From NCBI GenBank assembly GCA_007132595.1, contig SLOH01000070.1, positions 1 to 5,944 of the forward strand: DNA of 5,944 nucleotides, written 5' to 3'. Below the pieces are notes generated by a model. It ran no database searches. It saw only the letters and a program-made list of their open reading frames with translations, and had not been told where the DNA came from. Positions within the stretch are counted from its first letter, which is position 1; every line of letters starts with the position of its first letter. Shown one piece after another: positions 4,156 through 5,944 of this stretch. The stretch is from Waddliaceae bacterium (lineage in GTDB: Bacteria > Chlamydiota > Chlamydiia > Chlamydiales > SLOH01). The position numbers and the translations under genes are program-made.

Positions 4156-5944
4156 TTATGAGTAATCGTCTTCTAATGCGGAGTCGTCCTTTACAAGGAT
4201 TTTTCGTGCCTTGGATCCATTCGCAGGGCCGACAATTCCGTGTTGCTCGAGCTGGTCGATGAGGCTGGCTGCTCTGGCATAGCCGATCTTGAGCTTACGT
4301 TGTAGAAAGGTGGTCGACGCGTTATTCGTGGAGATCACTGTCTCATACGCCTTTTCGTAAAGAGAATCCACGTCGGTTGGGTTGGGGGCTGATAAGTCAG
4401 CAAACATTTCAGGGTCATCGAAGGATTTTATCACGTAGTCAGTCGGCGCTTGGCCGCAAATCGTATCGATCACCGAGTGAATGTCCTCATCTTTAACAAA
4501 AACCCCTTGGGCGCGGGTGAGGTGCGAGGTCCCGGGCGGAAGATACAGCATGTCTCCATTGCCAAGAAGTGTCTCGGCGCCAACTTCATCGAGAATAATT
4601 TGGCTGTTAATGCGGCTGGCAACTTTAAAGGCAATGCGAGTGGGGAAGTTTGCCTTAATCAACCCTGTGATAACTTCGCGCGAGGGTCTTTGCGTGGCAA
4701 GAATCAGGTGAATCCCGACAGCTCTAGCCATCTGGGCAATGCGGGCAATATATGTCTCCATTTCATTACTTGAGACCATCATCAGGTCGGCAAGTTCATC
4801 TACAATAGCAACAATATAGGGCATTTTTTCCGGGATTTCCGGGCCGAGAGACTCTTCAAACTCTTGGTTTACTTTGCGCTGGTTAAAGCCGTCGATGTTT
4901 CTGACGCCGACAAGTTTGAGAATTTCGTACCGTTTTTCCATCTCCTTCACTAGCCACTGCATGGCTGTAGCGGCGCCTTGCGGTTCTGTGATGACTGGCG
5001 CTAGCATGTGGGGGAGTCGGGTATATGGAGTCAGTTCAACTTTCTTGGGGTCGACCATCATGAGTTTAATTTCATCCGGCTTGGCATTCATTAAAATTGA
5101 CATGACAATCGTATTAATGCAGACAGATTTACCGGCGCCGGTGGCTCCTGCAATAATGCAGTGGGGCATTTTAGCAAGATCGCTCATGACATATTCGCCG
5201 GAAACGGTTTTGCCAAGAAGCACGGGGATGCGAAATTTTTTCCCGCTTTTTTGGTACGCCGATAGAATTTCTTTAAAGCCGACTGTTTGCGGGTTGGGGT
5301 TGGGGACTTCGATTCCAATCGCTGCTTTTCCAGGAATCGGGGCAATGATACGGATGGATTGCGCCTCCATATTTAAGGCGATGTCATTTTGCAGTGCCTT
5401 AATTTTTTGCACTTTGACCCCAATTGCCGGGTGCACTTCAAAGGAGGTAATGGTCGGTCCGCAGTTGATCTGCCCGACTTTTGCCTCGATGCCAAAGCTT
5501 ACAAGCGTCTCTTCGAGCACTTCCGCCTGTCGCCTGAGATCTTTTCTTAAGGTGGATTGATCAAGTTTTGGCGGGGTTGAGAGAAGAGAAGGCGCAGGGA
5601 GTTTGAAGCTTGCAAAGTTCCCAGTCTCGATTTGTTTAGAGAAGTTCGGAGATTTTTTTGGTTTAGGTGCGGGCGCAGGGGTGTAGTTTTGCTTTATATC
5701 GCCGCTGATCGAGGGTCTTTCCTTAAATATTTTTCTCGGTTGGATCTCAAGTAGGTCACTGGAACTGTCTTCATCTTTTGGGATGCTGACCTTTACCCAT
5801 CGTTGATCTTCAATCTCCTCCTTTGCCGCATGCCACTTCTCTCTTAAGTAATAAAAAAGGCGGCTGGCAAAAGCAAGAGGGGAGATCTTTAAAATTTTCA
5901 GAATGCAGTAACCGGTTGTAAGGGTAAAAAACGAAAAGACTCCC
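4156..5944 (-). CDS. ftsK: DNA translocase FtsK (N-terminus outside window)
   Basis: The frame is open from the window edge to the TAA at 4156-4158, giving 595 visible residues. The GTG at 5520 is internal, because the frame continues upstream with coherent FtsK features. Residues 1-30 are the end of the membrane domain. A Pro/Lys/Ser-rich linker follows to about residue 125, then the alpha domain (about 140-245). The RecA-like motor has Walker A GATGAGKS (266-273, bases 5125-5148) and Walker B VAIVDE (378-383). ATQRPSREVITGLIKANFP is the usual conserved motor segment. The C-terminal winged-helix gamma domain (about 526-586) contains ASTTFLQRKLKIGYARAASL and GIVGPANGSKARKILV, which in known FtsK read polar DNA sequences and activate XerD. 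FtsK is a septal DNA pump that clears and resolves chromosome termini. The linker is much shorter than in E. coli. The wording of the motor and gamma motifs resembles chlamydial FtsK. All motor motifs are intact. Confidence 0.96.
   Translation of the reverse strand, partial: GVFSFFTLTTGYCILKILKISPLAFASRLFYYLREKWHAAKEEIEDQRWVKVSIPKDEDSSSDLLEIQPRKIFKERPSISGDIKQNYTPAPAPKPKKSPNFSKQIETGNFASFKLPAPSLLSTPPKLDQSTLRKDLRRQAEVLEETLVSFGIEAKVGQINCGPTITSFEVHPAIGVKVQKIKALQNDIALNMEAQSIRIIAPIPGKAAIGIEVPNPNPQTVGFKEILSAYQKSGKKFRIPVLLGKTVSGEYVMSDLAKMPHCIIAGATGAGKSVCINTIVMSILMNAKPDEIKLMMVDPKKVELTPYTRLPHMLAPVITEPQGAATAMQWLVKEMEKRYEILKLVGVRNIDGFNQRKVNQEFEESLGPEIPEKMPYIVAIVDELADLMMVSSNEMETYIARIAQMARAVGIHLILATQRPSREVITGLIKANFPTRIAFKVASRINSQIILDEVGAETLLGNGDMLYLPPGTSHLTRAQGVFVKDEDIHSVIDTICGQAPTDYVIKSFDDPEMFADLSAPNPTDVDSLYEKAYETVISTNNASTTFLQRKLKIGYARAASLIDQLEQHGIVGPANGSKARKILVKDDSALEDDYS

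Noticed and set aside
5518..5520. GTG as the ftsK start
   Set aside because: The frame continues upstream to the window edge with a linker and membrane helix typical of FtsK.
4874..5560. 228-codon + strand ORF opposite ftsK
   Set aside because: It lies wholly antisense to ftsK, whose motor and alpha-domain motifs are unmistakable. It shows no recognisable domain or ribosome site.
1..5944. CRISPR array, insertion sequence or prophage genes
   Set aside because: No regularly spaced repeats, transposase or integrase motifs, or flanking terminal inverted repeats were seen on either strand.

Overview
The window looks like a bacterial chromosome segment, most likely from a member of the Chlamydiota, probably an environmental, amoeba-associated type. 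The main support is the FtsK C-terminus: its ASTTFLQRKLKIGYARAASL stretch and the SREVITGLIKANFPTRIAFK motif resemble chlamydial FtsK as I remember it. A tRNA-Leu gene without an encoded CCA and the moderate G+C agree with this. It is a judgement from recall, not a database result.

Layout, left to right. (1) Bases 1-389, + strand: the 3' end of a class I glutamine amidotransferase-like gene cut by the window edge. (2) Bases 371-1818, - strand: a two-gene abiEi/abiEii-type toxin-antitoxin operon. The genes are joined by an ATGA overlap, with the antitoxin/regulator first. (3) Bases 1819-2061: an AT-rich divergent intergenic region. It holds a 31-bp imperfect palindrome lying on the likely abiE promoter and an extended -10 promoter for the next gene. 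(4) Bases 2062-2535, + strand: a Nudix hydrolase. (5) Bases 2536-2945: no protein gene, but a - strand tRNA-Leu(UAA) with its own promoter and intrinsic terminator, two unexplained inverted repeats, and the promoter and RBS of the next gene. (6) Bases 2946-4133, + strand: a 12-helix MFS drug/solute exporter of the Bcr/CflA type. (7) Bases 4156-5944, - strand: the 3' two-thirds or so of ftsK, converging on the MFS gene, with its likely terminator inside the end of that gene.

The core genes (ftsK, tRNA-Leu and probably the MFS transporter) form an ordinary chromosomal backbone. The abiE operon, its AT-rich flank and possibly the Nudix gene look like an accessory cargo segment. A 60-base sample inside abiEi (1441-1500) has 23 G/C, against 29 in a sample inside ftsK (5101-5160). 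No integrase, transposase, CRISPR array or terminal repeats bounding that segment were seen. The most interesting element is the abiE locus with its putative autoregulatory operator and near-leaderless start. I do not see a clearly undescribed system.
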